From positions 4,154,001 through 4,218,000 of the forward strand of contig NZ_CP063808.1 in assembly GCF_018128905.1 (NCBI RefSeq): a stretch of DNA of 64,000 bases, in the 5' to 3' direction. Below are positions 8,912 to 18,058 of the stretch, piece by piece. This DNA comes from Streptomyces sp. A2-16. GTDB lineage: Bacteria > Actinomycetota > Actinomycetes > Streptomycetales > Streptomycetaceae. The notes beneath the pieces are model-generated. The model was not told where the DNA came from. It was given only the letters and a program-made list of their open reading frames with translations, and ran no database searches. How positions within the stretch are numbered: the first letter of the stretch is position 1; every line of letters begins with the position of its first letter. The translations under genes and the position numbers were made by a program.

Positions 8912-10627
8912 GTGGAGGCCGTACCCGACCAGGACTTCTTCACCCCGGCCAAGCCGCCGCAGGCAGGCGGTTATCCGGGATTCCGCCCGGCGGCCTGGGT
9001 GGAGGACGGCATGCGGTGCGAGCGGGACGTCGCGGTGGAGATGCGGGACGGCACTGTCCTGTATGTCGACGTATACCGGCCCGAAGGCGGAGCCGATGTG
9101 CCCGTCCTGCTGGCGTACGGCCCGTACGGGAAGCACAACGGCTTCCCGCCGATCCTGGCGGCCGGCGCGGACATCGAGCCTCCCCTGCCGGAAGGCACCC
9201 GCTTCGAGGCGCCGGTGGCGTCGTACTGGGTCGGTCACGGGTACGCGGTGGTCTACGCCGACCCGCGCGGCACGTGGTGGTCGGAAGGCGACGCCACCTA
9301 TCTCAGTCCGCAGGAAGCCGAGGACGGGCACGACCTGGTCGAATGGGCCGGAACGCAGCCCTGGAGCAACGGCAAGGTCGGCATGAGCGGCGTGTCCTAC
9401 CTGGCCATGACCCAGTACACCGTCGCCGCCACCCGGCCGCCTCACCTCGCCGCGATCAACCCGTCCGAAGGGATCAGCGACGTCTACCGAGAGTCGATGT
9501 TCCAGGGCGGCATCCTGGAAACCCAGTTCTCCGGACATCTCACCGGCGAGCTGACCGGCTACGGCCGCGGCAGGATCGAGGACGTCTTCAGCGGGCTGCT
9601 CGCGCACCCCCTGCTGGACGAGTACTGGGCCAGCCGGGCCTTCCAACTGGAGAAGATCGAGGTTCCGGCGTTCTTCGTTTGCTCGACGGGCAACCACGGA
9701 ACACACACCCGCGGCACCCTGGAGGCGTACCGTCGTACGGGCTCCGCGCAGAAGTGGCTGGACGTCCACGGCCGCAAGGAGTGGCGCTACTACTACACGC
9801 CGCGGAACGTCGAACGTCAGCGCACGTTCTTCGACCACTTCCTCAAAGGCATCGACAACGACCTCAGCTCCTGGCCGCCCGTCCGCGTCGAGTACCGCGA
9901 CCGCGCGGAGACCGGGCCCGTCCGCGCCGAGACCGTCTGGCCCCCGGCAGGCGTACGCCACCGCCCGTACCACCTTGACGCACTGACCGGCCGGCTGCTC
10001 CCCGCTACCCCCTCCCGGGCGGCCACGACCGGATACGACCCCACCAAGTCACCCACTGAGCCCTACCGGCACGCAGGGGATCAAAGGAGCGTCTTCGACC
10101 TCACCTTCGACGAGACCACCGATCTGGCCGGCCCCGTCTCCCTCACTCTCTGGGCGGAATCCCCGGGCGCCGCCGACATGGATGTCTTCGTCACCCTCGA
10201 CAAGATCGACACCGACGGGAACCGTGTCTGCTACCCGCTGGTCGCCTACCTCGACGACGGACCTCTTGCCTACGGGTGGATGCGTGCCAGCCGCCGCGAA
10301 CTCGACCCTGATCTGTCCACCCCCGAGCGGCCCGTCCAGGCCCACCGCCGCGACCTGCCCCTGCCCGAGAACGGGCCCGTGCGCCTCGATATCGAGATCT
10401 GGCCGATCACCGCGCACTTCCAGCCGGGGGAAATCCTGCGCCTGACCATCGCGGGCGCCGACATCTACCGCTGGCCCGCCGAACACCTCGTCAACGGACA
10501 CGACTTCCTGAACAACACGGCCGAGCACATCTTCCACACCGGCGCCGGACACGACGCCGTGCTCCGCCTCCCCGTCATCACCGCGACGTCCCCGAGCGGT
10601 GGCGCCCCGCAGCAGACAGGCTCCTGA
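8912..10627 (+). CDS. CocE/NonD-family (S15-like) hydrolase
   Basis: A 571-residue cytoplasmic serine hydrolase of the X-Pro dipeptidyl-peptidase/cocaine-esterase family: an alpha/beta domain with nucleophile Ser162 in SGVSYL, a helical cap, and a C-terminal jelly-roll domain (residues ~380-560, ending LRLPVI). GGAGG five bases before GTG 8912 decides the start over TTG 8900. It is first in a run with two XapX proteins and a PhlG-like hydrolase, spaced 4, -4 and about 50 bases, so it is probably one operon. It would act on an ester or amide; substrate unknown. Confidence 0.87.
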   Translation: MEAVPDQDFFTPAKPPQAGGYPGFRPAAWVEDGMRCERDVAVEMRDGTVLYVDVYRPEGGADVPVLLAYGPYGKHNGFPPILAAGADIEPPLPEGTRFEAPVASYWVGHGYAVVYADPRGTWWSEGDATYLSPQEAEDGHDLVEWAGTQPWSNGKVGMSGVSYLAMTQYTVAATRPPHLAAINPSEGISDVYRESMFQGGILETQFSGHLTGELTGYGRGRIEDVFSGLLAHPLLDEYWASRAFQLEKIEVPAFFVCSTGNHGTHTRGTLEAYRRTGSAQKWLDVHGRKEWRYYYTPRNVERQRTFFDHFLKGIDNDLSSWPPVRVEYRDRAETGPVRAETVWPPAGVRHRPYHLDALTGRLLPATPSRAATTGYDPTKSPTEPYRHAGDQRSVFDLTFDETTDLAGPVSLTLWAESPGAADMDVFVTLDKIDTDGNRVCYPLVAYLDDGPLAYGWMRASRRELDPDLSTPERPVQAHRRDLPLPENGPVRLDIEIWPITAHFQPGEILRLTIAGADIYRWPAEHLVNGHDFLNNTAEHIFHTGAGHDAVLRLPVITATSPSGGAPQQTGS

Positions 10628-10631
10628 CGAA

Positions 10632-10784
10632 ATGGCCCCCTATCTTGAGGCCCTTGCCGCAGGCGTCCTGGTCGGGGTGGTGTACGCACTGCTGCGCGTG
10701 CGCTCCCCGGCCCCGCCCCTGTACGGCCTTGCCGGCCTCGCGGGCATGCTCTTGGGCCACACGCTCCTGGGCGCGCTGCGATGA
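10632..10784 (+). CDS. XapX-domain (DUF1427) small membrane protein, first copy
   Basis: A 50-residue protein, essentially one XapX domain: two short hydrophobic segments around VRSPAPPLYGLAGLAGMLLG. It starts at ATG 10632, four bases after the hydrolase stop. Its stop codon overlaps the start of a second XapX gene (ATGA). The function of the family is unknown; such proteins often accompany transporters or catabolic hydrolases. Confidence 0.8.
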   Translation: MAPYLEALAAGVLVGVVYALLRVRSPAPPLYGLAGLAGMLLGHTLLGALR

Positions 10785-10981
10785 CGGCGCCAGAAGCGCG
10801 GCGCTACGCGGCATCGGGCCTCGTCGGGCTGCTGGCCGGAGCCCTCTACCAACTGATGGGCGTCGCCTCGCCGGCCCCGCCGTGGGCCGCCCTGATCGGG
10901 CTGCTCGGCATCCTCCTGGGCGAACACGCCACCCGGGCAATCCTCGGCCGCGTCCGCCACCACGGCGACCATCAGCAGTAA
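10781..10981 (+). CDS. XapX-domain (DUF1427) small membrane protein, second copy
   Basis: A 66-residue protein that repeats the XapX pattern of its upstream neighbour (VASPAPPWAALIGLLGILLGE), with a basic C-terminal tail. It overlaps the first copy by 4 bases (ATGA), so the two are probably made in equal amounts and may form a heteromer in the membrane. Function unknown. Confidence 0.8.
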   Translation: MTAPEARRYAASGLVGLLAGALYQLMGVASPAPPWAALIGLLGILLGEHATRAILGRVRHHGDHQQ

Positions 10982-11031
10982 CAGACTCCAGAACCCACCC
11001 GTGGTCTCCCCCTCTGCCCAAGGAAGCGTCC

Positions 11032-11946
11032 ATGATCCAGTACAGCCCCACGGACGCCGACAGAGCCCGCTTCCCCGACAGCTACGGGCAGGAAGCGCGC
11101 TACCTCGGCTACCGCCAGGACGAGGAAGCCAAACCGTACGCCAAGTACTTCCGCCGCGAGACCCTGCCCGTCCAGAACCACGTCCGGGACGTCATCGGCG
11201 CGGGCATGGCTCCGACCGAATACGCCTACGACGTCGACGAAGCGGCCCGCATCATGTCCCGCCCCGGCTACCACAAGATGGAGACCGGCTGGACCCGCGT
11301 CCCTGGCGGCGTCATGGTCTCCGTCCTCACCGACATGCCCGGCGTCACCGCAGAGATGTGGGACTGGTGGTTCGGCTGGCACTCCACCGAGACGGCCCGC
11401 TACAAACTCTGGTACCCCGACGCCCACCAGTTCTCCGCCCTGGGCGAGGACCGCAGTGCCGACCGCACCCTGACCGACCGCCAGCGCTACATCGACAACG
11501 TCTCCTACGTCGACGAGTACGTCGGAGGCTTTCTCCATCGGCTCGCCATCCGCTTCACCGACCCCACCCGCCTCGGCTTCGACGAACCCGGCCCCGGCCA
11601 CGCCGTCATCTGCGCCCGGGTCGGACTCAGCCAGTACCCCGTCGCCCAGGGCTGGCTCATTCACCAGGTCCGCCCCACCACCGACGGCGCCGAAATGCGC
11701 AGCCGTTTCTTCCTCAGTGACCCGCAAGTCCTCGACCTGCCCCACCATTCCGTACCCGGCCGGGGAGCAGCACTTCTGAGGGGAAAGACCGCCCGGAAGC
11801 TGGGCGACTCCGCACTGCCGCGTCTGGGCAAGAAGGCGCTGGGGCCGACGTTCGGCCAGGATCTGCTTTATCACTGCGGTGCTGAGATGAATCACCTCGC
11901 CTCGTTCCTGCCGCACCTCCACGAAGAATTCAACGGGACCCCCTGA
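11032..11946 (+). CDS. PhlG-like C-C bond hydrolase (DAPG hydrolase family)
   Basis: A 304-residue protein of the 2,4-diacetylphloroglucinol hydrolase family, whose zinc enzyme PhlG removes an acetyl group from an acylphloroglucinol by C-C cleavage. Family marks: WDWWFGWH (H117), DEYVGG (E162) and YHCGAEMNH (H281 and E285), matching the known H/E/H/E zinc set. An AAGGAAG site precedes ATG 11032. It is last in the TetR-controlled run with the CocE hydrolase and XapX pair. The true substrate in this organism is unknown; an acylated phenol or polyketide is inferred. Confidence 0.82.
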   Translation: MIQYSPTDADRARFPDSYGQEARYLGYRQDEEAKPYAKYFRRETLPVQNHVRDVIGAGMAPTEYAYDVDEAARIMSRPGYHKMETGWTRVPGGVMVSVLTDMPGVTAEMWDWWFGWHSTETARYKLWYPDAHQFSALGEDRSADRTLTDRQRYIDNVSYVDEYVGGFLHRLAIRFTDPTRLGFDEPGPGHAVICARVGLSQYPVAQGWLIHQVRPTTDGAEMRSRFFLSDPQVLDLPHHSVPGRGAALLRGKTARKLGDSALPRLGKKALGPTFGQDLLYHCGAEMNHLASFLPHLHEEFNGTP

Positions 11947-12203
11947 CCCGATCGCGGCGCGGCGGACCGCTACCGGCTGTCGGGCCCGCCTGCACATCGG
12001 ATTTGCGGCCGTTGCGACCAGCAGTACCGCCCCGGCCTGATGGAAATTGCCTCTGCCGGTGACGAGACAGGGGCCTCAGCAGTCGTCATTCCCGCCGGTC
12101 AGAGAGGGTTTCTGCTTTCTTGAGGGCCATGCGGACAGTCTCCCCCGCAGGCGCGAGGCCAGCTCACAGCATGTGAGTTGCGACCGTTGGCTGGATCCGC
12201 TTT

Positions 12204-12446
12204 CTAGGGGCCGGTCTCTGAGGGTGCTGCCAGAAATGGGGGACGCCAGAGTGCCGCGTGGCCTGTGCTGGTGTCGACCATGGCGTAGCGGCGGTGGCGG
12301 CGTGCGGCCTCCGACTGTGTGCGGGCGGCCGCGATGAGGAGGGCATCGCGGCGGCAGGCGGCATCCAGGACCCAGGTCTGTGTGCCATGGACAGGGGTGT
12401 CGCCGTCAAGAAGGTGAGTGCGGAAGGTTACTGACCACAGGGGCAT
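12204..12446 (-). CDS. Hypothetical 80-residue protein
   Basis: I do not recognise a family. The frame from ATG 12446 (MPLWSVTFRTHLLDG) has strong third-position GC, which supports real coding. The product is soluble, with a VLDAACRRDALLIAAART helix in the middle and no export signal. A start at 12467 is also possible. It stands alone, with the YcnI terminator on one side and 257 bases without a gene (11947-12203) on the other. Confidence 0.5.
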   Translation of the reverse strand: MPLWSVTFRTHLLDGDTPVHGTQTWVLDAACRRDALLIAAARTQSEAARRHRRYAMVDTSTGHAALWRPPFLAAPSETGP

Positions 12447-12522
12447 GGTGCGTGTCCTCACATTCACGGTCGTGGCTGTACCCCGCTGGTGTGGGCAGCG
12501 GCGCGGGGACAGGCGCCTACGA

Positions 12523-12560
12523 AGTGGAGGGGCAGGGGTGTTGGCCCCTGCCCCTCCACT
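12523..12560 (-). terminator. Perfect 16-bp stem hairpin after ycnI
   Basis: Arms 12523-12538 and 12545-12560 are perfectly complementary around a 6-base loop. It lies 33 bases past the stop of the YcnI gene and probably ends the propeller-YcnI transcript; it would also work for plus-strand transcription. Confidence 0.85.
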
Positions 12561-12593
12561 CTTGGCGCGGTCAGTTCCTCGCGACTGTTGTTC

Positions 12594-13313
12594 TCATGCT
12601 CTGCGGGAAGGCGTCCTGCGCCGTTTGACGACCACGGCGCCTGCGCCCAGGACGGCGGCACCGGCGACAGTCCACGGGAGCCACGACACCCCGCCTGCGG
12701 CTTGTTCTTGAATGGCTGCCACTGCTGCAGGGGATGCCGCGGTAGTCGGCGTCGGCTGCGCGGTGGCTTGCTGGTGGATCTCCTCGGCCTTGGCGGCGGC
12801 CGCGTCCAGGACGAGTACGGGGGCAGGGAAGTCCGGCATCTTGGTGCCTGTCTGACGCTCGTTCCAGTTCACGATCGACCCGTCCGAGTAGGTCTGGGCC
12901 ACATCGAAGGCGATACTGGCCTTCTTCGGGAGCGGCCCCACCTGTACGTCGAAGTAGCGGTGTTCATCGGGTTTGATCTCGTGGCCCGCTGTGGCTGTCC
13001 ACATGACCTGGGTCGTTCCGCCGGAAGGAGAGGGAATCTCCTTCCGAGTCCAGCCGGAGGCCGGTGGAATGCCGGTGGACGTGACTCCCTTGGGGAGGGT
13101 GACGTCGACGCGGACGGTGGTGGCGTCCGCTTCCTCGGAGGGCACTCGGAACCGGAGGGTGGCCGGGCTTCCCTCCTTGGCGCCGTCGGCGAAAACCCGC
13201 ACGTGTGCCGAGGCCGGCCCCGCCACGAGGAACAGTGCTCCCGCGGCAGTTGCCAGCACTGCCGCCGCCCGGTGTGCGCGCCGCCTGGAGCGGATGCGAG
13301 GTGAGCGTGTCAT
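12594..13313 (-). CDS. ycnI: YcnI-family (DUF1775) secreted, membrane-anchored copper-binding-type protein
   Basis: A 239-residue DUF1775 protein: a signal peptide ending PASA, then mature HVRVF. The exposed N-terminal His is the copper ligand in characterised YcnI (with a Trp). The DUF1775 domain spans residues ~37-165, a Pro/Ala/Thr linker follows, and one C-terminal membrane helix (about 207-228) ends in a basic tail. The start is ATG 13313, 16 bases after the propeller gene, so the two are very likely co-transcribed. A role in copper handling at the cell surface is known for the family and inferred here. Confidence 0.87.
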   Translation of the reverse strand: MTRSPRIRSRRRAHRAAAVLATAAGALFLVAGPASAHVRVFADGAKEGSPATLRFRVPSEEADATTVRVDVTLPKGVTSTGIPPASGWTRKEIPSPSGGTTQVMWTATAGHEIKPDEHRYFDVQVGPLPKKASIAFDVAQTYSDGSIVNWNERQTGTKMPDFPAPVLVLDAAAAKAEEIHQQATAQPTPTTAASPAAVAAIQEQAAGGVSWLPWTVAGAAVLGAGAVVVKRRRTPSRRA

Positions 13314-13329
13314 GGTGGCGTGAGGCCTT

Positions 13330-14910
13330 TCAGCAGCAGTCGCAGTACAGAAGATCGGCAGCCTCGACGGTGCTGTCCGAGCCGGGGTGCATGGAAGCGA
13401 CCGCGGACGACATCCGAGCCAGTGTCTGTGCGGTGGCCTTGCCCTGGGCGGTGATGGAGACGCTCACGCCGGTGAAGTCGGCGAAGGCCAGGATCTGGGG
13501 GGCGTTGCCCGCGGAGTCCGTGGTGAACGACAGGAGGCGGATCTTGCTGCCGTCCGTCTGGACGGAGTAGGCCTGGTAGGTGGTGGTCGGCTGAAGGCCG
13601 CGGGCCTGGAGCTGAATCATGTCGAGCCCGCTCACGGGGCGGATGGTGGCTTCCAGCTGGCGGCCCTTGTCACCGGGGCGCATGGTCTCGCCCGCCGTGC
13701 CATCAGGCAGGGTGGTGGGCACGTTGCGGGGTGCCTCCCCCAGCCCCTGACGGCCGAGGTTGGCAGCGGATCCTGCGGGTGCCGCGTTGGGCACGTACAC
13801 CAGGGCCTGAGGTTCCTGGCCGACGCCGACCGTGTCGATGACCTTGTTGGTGGCGGTGTCGATGACGTCGACGGCGTCGGACTTCTCCATGCCCACATAC
13901 ATGCGGCTGCCGTCCCCGCTGGGCCACAGGCCGTGCGGTGCGTGGCCGGTGTCGTGGATGCGGGTCACCAGTTCGGGCGTGCCGCCGGGCTTGCGGCGGT
14001 AGACGAGCGTCTGGTCGAGGCCGCCCACGGTCAGATAGGCGAACGAGCCGTTCTTCGTGTTGGCGAAGTTGGGGTGGTTGGTGTCCGGACCGGTCTTCAG
14101 CACGGCCGCGACCTTGCGGTGCTCGAGGTCGATGACGCTGGTCAGGCCGACGCGCTTGTGCGCGGCCCACAGCTCCGTGCCGTCGGGTGAGATCGCCTCG
14201 TCGGAGGAGAAGGTGTCGCCGAGGCCCTTGATGTTGTAGAGGACCTTGTGGGTGCGCACGTCAACAACGGTGAGCTCGGCCGCGCTGATGTGGTTGATAT
14301 AGGCGGTCCTGCCGTCGGGGCTGAGGACGACCTTGGAGGGCCCGGGGCCGACATTGATGTTCCTCATCACACCGCCGTGCACGGCGTCGACGACGGTGAC
14401 GGTGTCCCGGCCGCGGTCGGCGACCCAGAACTGCTTGCCGTCTGCGGTGAAGGTGCCCTCGTGCGAGGCACGGCCGACGTCGGTCTCGTTGATCACCTTG
14501 TTGGTGGCGGTGTCGATGATGTCGACCGTATTGCTGGTGACGCTCACGACGCCCAGGCGCTTGTCGTCACGGGAGAAGGCCAGACCGTGCACGCCGACGT
14601 TGTCGGTGTACTGCGGGCTGAGCGTTGCGCCCAGACGCTGTGCACCGAGGGCGATCGTGCCGAGCGTCTTGTTGGTGGAGGGGTCGATGACCGTGACCGT
14701 GTTGGAGGTCTGGTCCGCGGTGTAGACGCGGTCGCGGCCCGAAATCGGCACGGCCACCGATGTGCCGTCACCAGCGGTGGCCGTCACTCCGCTGTGCCGA
14801 CCGGAGGTCGTGGGCGTGTCGGCCTGGGCGATGCTCACCGCTCCGAGGGCTGCGGCACCGATGCCGGTGAGCACCGCGGTGGCACGCGCAGCCCTTTTGA
14901 TCGAAATCAC
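13330..14910 (-). CDS. Secreted YncE/YVTN-type beta-propeller protein with a Cys-rich C-terminus
   Basis: A 526-residue exported protein. A signal peptide (about residues 1-31, ending IAQA) is followed by a propeller of about seven YVTN-type blades (repeats such as NTVTVIDPSTNKTLGTI and NTVDIIDTATNKVI), then a separate beta-rich domain from about 400. It ends in YCDCC. GGAGG lies 7 bases before GTG 14910; TTG 14916 would be too close to it. The YCDCC tail could bind metal or form disulfides. It lies downstream of an ECF sigma/anti-sigma pair, whose anti-sigma has a similar beta-rich C-terminal part, and 16 bases before ycnI. Ligand unknown. Confidence 0.82.
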   Translation of the reverse strand: MISIKRAARATAVLTGIGAAALGAVSIAQADTPTTSGRHSGVTATAGDGTSVAVPISGRDRVYTADQTSNTVTVIDPSTNKTLGTIALGAQRLGATLSPQYTDNVGVHGLAFSRDDKRLGVVSVTSNTVDIIDTATNKVINETDVGRASHEGTFTADGKQFWVADRGRDTVTVVDAVHGGVMRNINVGPGPSKVVLSPDGRTAYINHISAAELTVVDVRTHKVLYNIKGLGDTFSSDEAISPDGTELWAAHKRVGLTSVIDLEHRKVAAVLKTGPDTNHPNFANTKNGSFAYLTVGGLDQTLVYRRKPGGTPELVTRIHDTGHAPHGLWPSGDGSRMYVGMEKSDAVDVIDTATNKVIDTVGVGQEPQALVYVPNAAPAGSAANLGRQGLGEAPRNVPTTLPDGTAGETMRPGDKGRQLEATIRPVSGLDMIQLQARGLQPTTTYQAYSVQTDGSKIRLLSFTTDSAGNAPQILAFADFTGVSVSITAQGKATAQTLARMSSAVASMHPGSDSTVEAADLLYCDCC

Positions 14911-15015
14911 GTACAAACCTCCATATAAGGTGCGCCCATTGGGCGCGTCGAGGAGGGGCCAGGCATGTTGCCGGCCCTGATTCGGGTGGTCGATTACGGG
15001 GGGACTGCCCCCGTG

Positions 15016-15651
15016 TCAGGAGCTGCGGTGTGGTCCCACTGCGGCCTGGGCGACGAACTGCCCGTCAGCGTCCTGGACGTACACCATGGTGATGGTGTCC
15101 TTGCGCATGGCCGTGGTCAGGTGAACGCGCATGGGACCGTCGCTCTGCCCACTCGGCTGCACGCTGCCGGCCTGCACCCGATCACCACGAGCGTTGCCTG
15201 TCATGAACCGATAGGTGGTGCCGTCCCGCATCCCGGACAGCGACACCGGGATCTCGGTGCCCCAGGGGTGCGCGATCATCTCACCGTCCTGGGCGACTTG
15301 AATCGCGGCGACGGACGTGTGGCTGTCATTGCCGGAGGTCGCCACGATCGTCACAAAAGCTGCGCACGCCGCCAGCACCAGGGACGAGACTCCGGCAGCC
15401 ATCCGGCGACTGATAGGCACCCGCTTCCGCGACGGGACCCCGGCTGATGTCCGGCCGGCGTCGGGAAGGGCGGACGGTACACGGAGGGAGTCCGCACGCT
15501 CAAAGGTCCGCACCACCCGGCGCACTCCTTCCGCTTCTTCGGAGCACCCCTCGCACGATGCCACGTGGCGGGCCAGCGGAGCGGGCAACGGCTTGCCCAA
15601 CAGCAGGAGTTCGGTGACCTCCTCGCGGATCGCAGTGCAGAAGTCGTTCAT
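15016..15651 (-). CDS. Membrane-bound zinc-finger anti-sigma factor
   Basis: A 211-residue anti-sigma factor: a cytoplasmic ZAS-type zinc finger with HVASCEGC (HxxxCxxC) near residues 28-35, one membrane helix around 88-110, and an extracytoplasmic beta domain of about 100 residues. The start ATG 15651 overlaps the sigma stop as ATGA, fixing both the start and the pairing. The outer domain resembles the C-terminal domain of the downstream propeller (both contain GMRDGTTY/GLQPTTTY-type turns), suggesting both sense or share a ligand; that is inference. Confidence 0.88.
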   Translation of the reverse strand: MNDFCTAIREEVTELLLLGKPLPAPLARHVASCEGCSEEAEGVRRVVRTFERADSLRVPSALPDAGRTSAGVPSRKRVPISRRMAAGVSSLVLAACAAFVTIVATSGNDSHTSVAAIQVAQDGEMIAHPWGTEIPVSLSGMRDGTTYRFMTGNARGDRVQAGSVQPSGQSDGPMRVHLTTAMRKDTITMVYVQDADGQFVAQAAVGPHRSS

Positions 15652-16214
15652 GGCGCCAGCCATCCGTTCTGGTCGAGAATGCCGCGCAGCGCACGGATAC
15701 CGTGGTAGAGGCGGCTACGAGTGCTGGAAGCCGGGATACCCAGCTCGTCGGCCAGGTCGGCGCAGGTCCTGCCCAGGAAGTACACCTCGATGATCACTTC
15801 TCGGTGCTCGGGGCTCAGCCGGTCCAGCGCTTCACGCAGTTCTATGCGCGCAAGCAACTGGTCGTACGGGTCGGCCTCCGTGGCCCTCGCGTCCCGCTCA
15901 GCTTCCTCCGCATGAGCCACGGCCGGCCTGATCCCACGCCGCCGGCGCGCGTCCACGACCGCGTTGCGCGCAATCGCGTACAACCAGGTCCGCAGACTGC
16001 CCCGCCTGCTGTCGAAGGAATCCGAAGCGCGCCAGGCCCGCAGGAACACCTCCTGCACGACCTCCTCCGCCAGCTGCGGGTCACCGAGCTGGTTGCAGGC
16101 GAAACCCAGGAGCTCTCCGCCGTACTCGCTGTAGGCGGCCCGCATCCCGGCCTCGCTCCCCAATGACGCGTCTTCGGCCTTCTTCCGCCGTACGCGCCAC
16201 ATTCGGACGCCCAC
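15648..16214 (-). CDS. ECF RNA polymerase sigma factor
   Basis: An extracytoplasmic-function sigma factor of up to 188 residues with sigma region 2 (ACNQLGDPQLAEEVVQEVF, then AWRASDSFDSRRGSLRTWLY, residues ~38-83) and region 4 (ALDRLSPEHREVIIEVYFLG, then DLADELGIPASSTRSRL, about 128-172). GTG 16214 and ATG 16202 are both possible starts. It is coupled by ATGA to its anti-sigma factor. Likely targets include its own operon and the propeller-ycnI genes just downstream. Confidence 0.88.
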   Translation of the reverse strand: MGVRMWRVRRKKAEDASLGSEAGMRAAYSEYGGELLGFACNQLGDPQLAEEVVQEVFLRAWRASDSFDSRRGSLRTWLYAIARNAVVDARRRRGIRPAVAHAEEAERDARATEADPYDQLLARIELREALDRLSPEHREVIIEVYFLGRTCADLADELGIPASSTRSRLYHGIRALRGILDQNGWLAP

Positions 16215-17227
16215 TACGGGTACGTGCCGTTCCCATCAGGCCACGCGTTCATCCGGCATCCTCCGATCTCACCAGGCGTGATTGCGCGGGGGGATACGCA
16301 GGCAAGGCGGACAGTGTTGACAGCCTCTACTGTGGCCTGGGTCATACTTTCTGGGGTTGTCTCGGTGAGCGGCTGTTCGATCTGAGGCCGTTCCAGCGGG
16401 TTGGTGGACTGGATCCGAAAACTGGCCGCCCAGCACGTCGGCGGGCATCCTGCCGGGTGAGCACGAGGTTGGTGGTGAGCTGAGACGATCGTGCGGATCG
16501 TCACGGCCATCATCGCACCGGGCTCCTTGTCGATCACGCCCGAGCCGTTGCGCCCGAGGTGTACCTGGCACCAGGTCGCAGGGCTGGGCGGTGACGAGGA
16601 GGCGTTCGCGCAGGACGGCGGGCCGACAGACGGGACGGGGCCGTCAGGAAAGGTATGCAGCCGCAGGCCATGGAACGCTTCGCGGGCGGACCACCCGTGG
16701 TCCGGGCTCGGTCCTGCCCAGAGCTCTGGGCTTCGAGTGCTGGAGCGTGCTCTCCGTGTTCCCGGCGGGCCCATCAGCAGTGGAGGCTGCGCGGTCCCGG
16801 GCTCGGTGCTGTGACTTCTCGCCCACCCGGAGCATCACCGCACCCTCCGGCCGGTTGGGGCCCAAGCCGGCGATGATTGATCTCCGCGACCGGCGAGTGG
16901 CGCTCTTCGCAGCTCTTCCAGCGTGGTGCCCTGATGGTGGCCGGCAGTCCGGGCCCATCAGTCGGCCCCTCCAGCCACTGGACGAGAAGCAGCCGCCGCC
17001 TGGCGACCGCATCGGAGGCCACCCGAAGATCCCGTGCGCGCCAAGAGCGGCGATGCCTCGGGGCCGGTACAGGATCATTACGGGCCCGCGGAGCCAGGGC
17101 CTGGACCGTCGCCCGGTACGCCCGCCGATCCAACTCCGCACGCTCCTCGGGAGACAGCAACGGCTTCACTCCGGGTCCCGAGGAGGATGTGCCGCACCAG
17201 CAGTAGAAGTCGCACACTGCCGACGAG
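16215..17227. other. 1-kb stretch with no recognisable gene
   Basis: All six frames are either broken or have poor third-position composition. A TTGACA-like hexamer occurs at 16317-16322, and a minus-strand stretch containing LLSPEERAELDRRAYR (about 17100-17150) hints at a decayed gene. I cannot assign any of it to a family. Its G+C is lower and codon periodicity weaker than the flanks, which suggests decay of a former gene or insertion. Confidence 0.4.
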
Positions 17228-18058
17228 TCAGTTGAAGTCGCTGGTGACCGCGATGTGGCGCCAGGCGTCCATTTCCTTACGGACGCCGTCCAACTTGGCT
17301 TCCGCCGCTTGGATCGTGTCGGAGCCGAGTTGCAGGCGCAGCGGGGGCTCGGCACTGGAAGCCATCTCGACGATCAGGCGGGCGCCCTTGACCGGGTCGC
17401 CCTGCTGGGTCTGGTTGATGCTGGGGACCGCCTGGCGCATCGCGCCGGAGGTGGCCGCGTAGTCGTCGATCGGCTCTTCGACCGTGTGCAGGCTGCTCGG
17501 CTCAAGGAAGTCTGTGCGGAAGTAGCCGGGCTCGACGAGCGTCACGTGGACGCCGAGCGGGGCAAGTTCGGCGTGGAGCGCCTCGCTGAAGCCCTCGACG
17601 GCGTACTTGGTCGATGCGTAGACACCCCAGCCGGCCAGGCCGCCGAAGGCCGCGATCGAGCTCATGTTGATGACATGCCCAGAGCGCTGCCTGCGCAAGA
17701 GGGGCAGGACGGCACGCTGGACGGCCAGCAGCCCAAAGACGTTGGTTTCGTACACGGCGCGGACTGCGTCGTCGTCGGCCTCTTCCACCGCGCACAGCAG
17801 CCCGCGGCCCGCGTTGTTGACCAACACGTCAATGCCCCCGAACCGCGCCACGGCGGTTGCCACCGCCGTGGCGATCCCGGCAGGGTCCGTCACGTCGAGC
17901 CGCAGCGCCAGCAGCCTGTCGCCGGCGTCGGGGAACTGGCCGAGCACCGCGTCCGCGCTGCGGGCAGTGGCCACGACCTGGTGCCCCTTCTCCAGGGCGG
18001 CGCGCACGATTTCCGCGCCCAGGCCGCGGGACGAGCCCGTTACAAACCACACGCTCAT
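17228..18058 (-). CDS. Short-chain dehydrogenase/reductase
   Basis: A classical SDR oxidoreductase of 276 residues with the cofactor motif TGSSRGLG (residues 7-14), NNAG (near 87), an active-site Ser in INMSSIA and YASTK (about 152-156). The aromatic/Arg region after the glycine motif favours NADP(H). GAGGAG seven bases before ATG 18058 fixes the start; an upstream GTG at 18118 is less likely. It is followed upstream by a DUF4331 gene in the same direction, 123 bases away. Substrate unknown. Confidence 0.88.
   Translation of the reverse strand: MSVWFVTGSSRGLGAEIVRAALEKGHQVVATARSADAVLGQFPDAGDRLLALRLDVTDPAGIATAVATAVARFGGIDVLVNNAGRGLLCAVEEADDDAVRAVYETNVFGLLAVQRAVLPLLRRQRSGHVINMSSIAAFGGLAGWGVYASTKYAVEGFSEALHAELAPLGVHVTLVEPGYFRTDFLEPSSLHTVEEPIDDYAATSGAMRQAVPSINQTQQGDPVKGARLIVEMASSAEPPLRLQLGSDTIQAAEAKLDGVRKEMDAWRHIAVTSDFN

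Noticed and set aside
16317..16350. TTGACA ... CATACT as a promoter
   Set aside because: The spacing is about 20 bases and no gene starts downstream of it.
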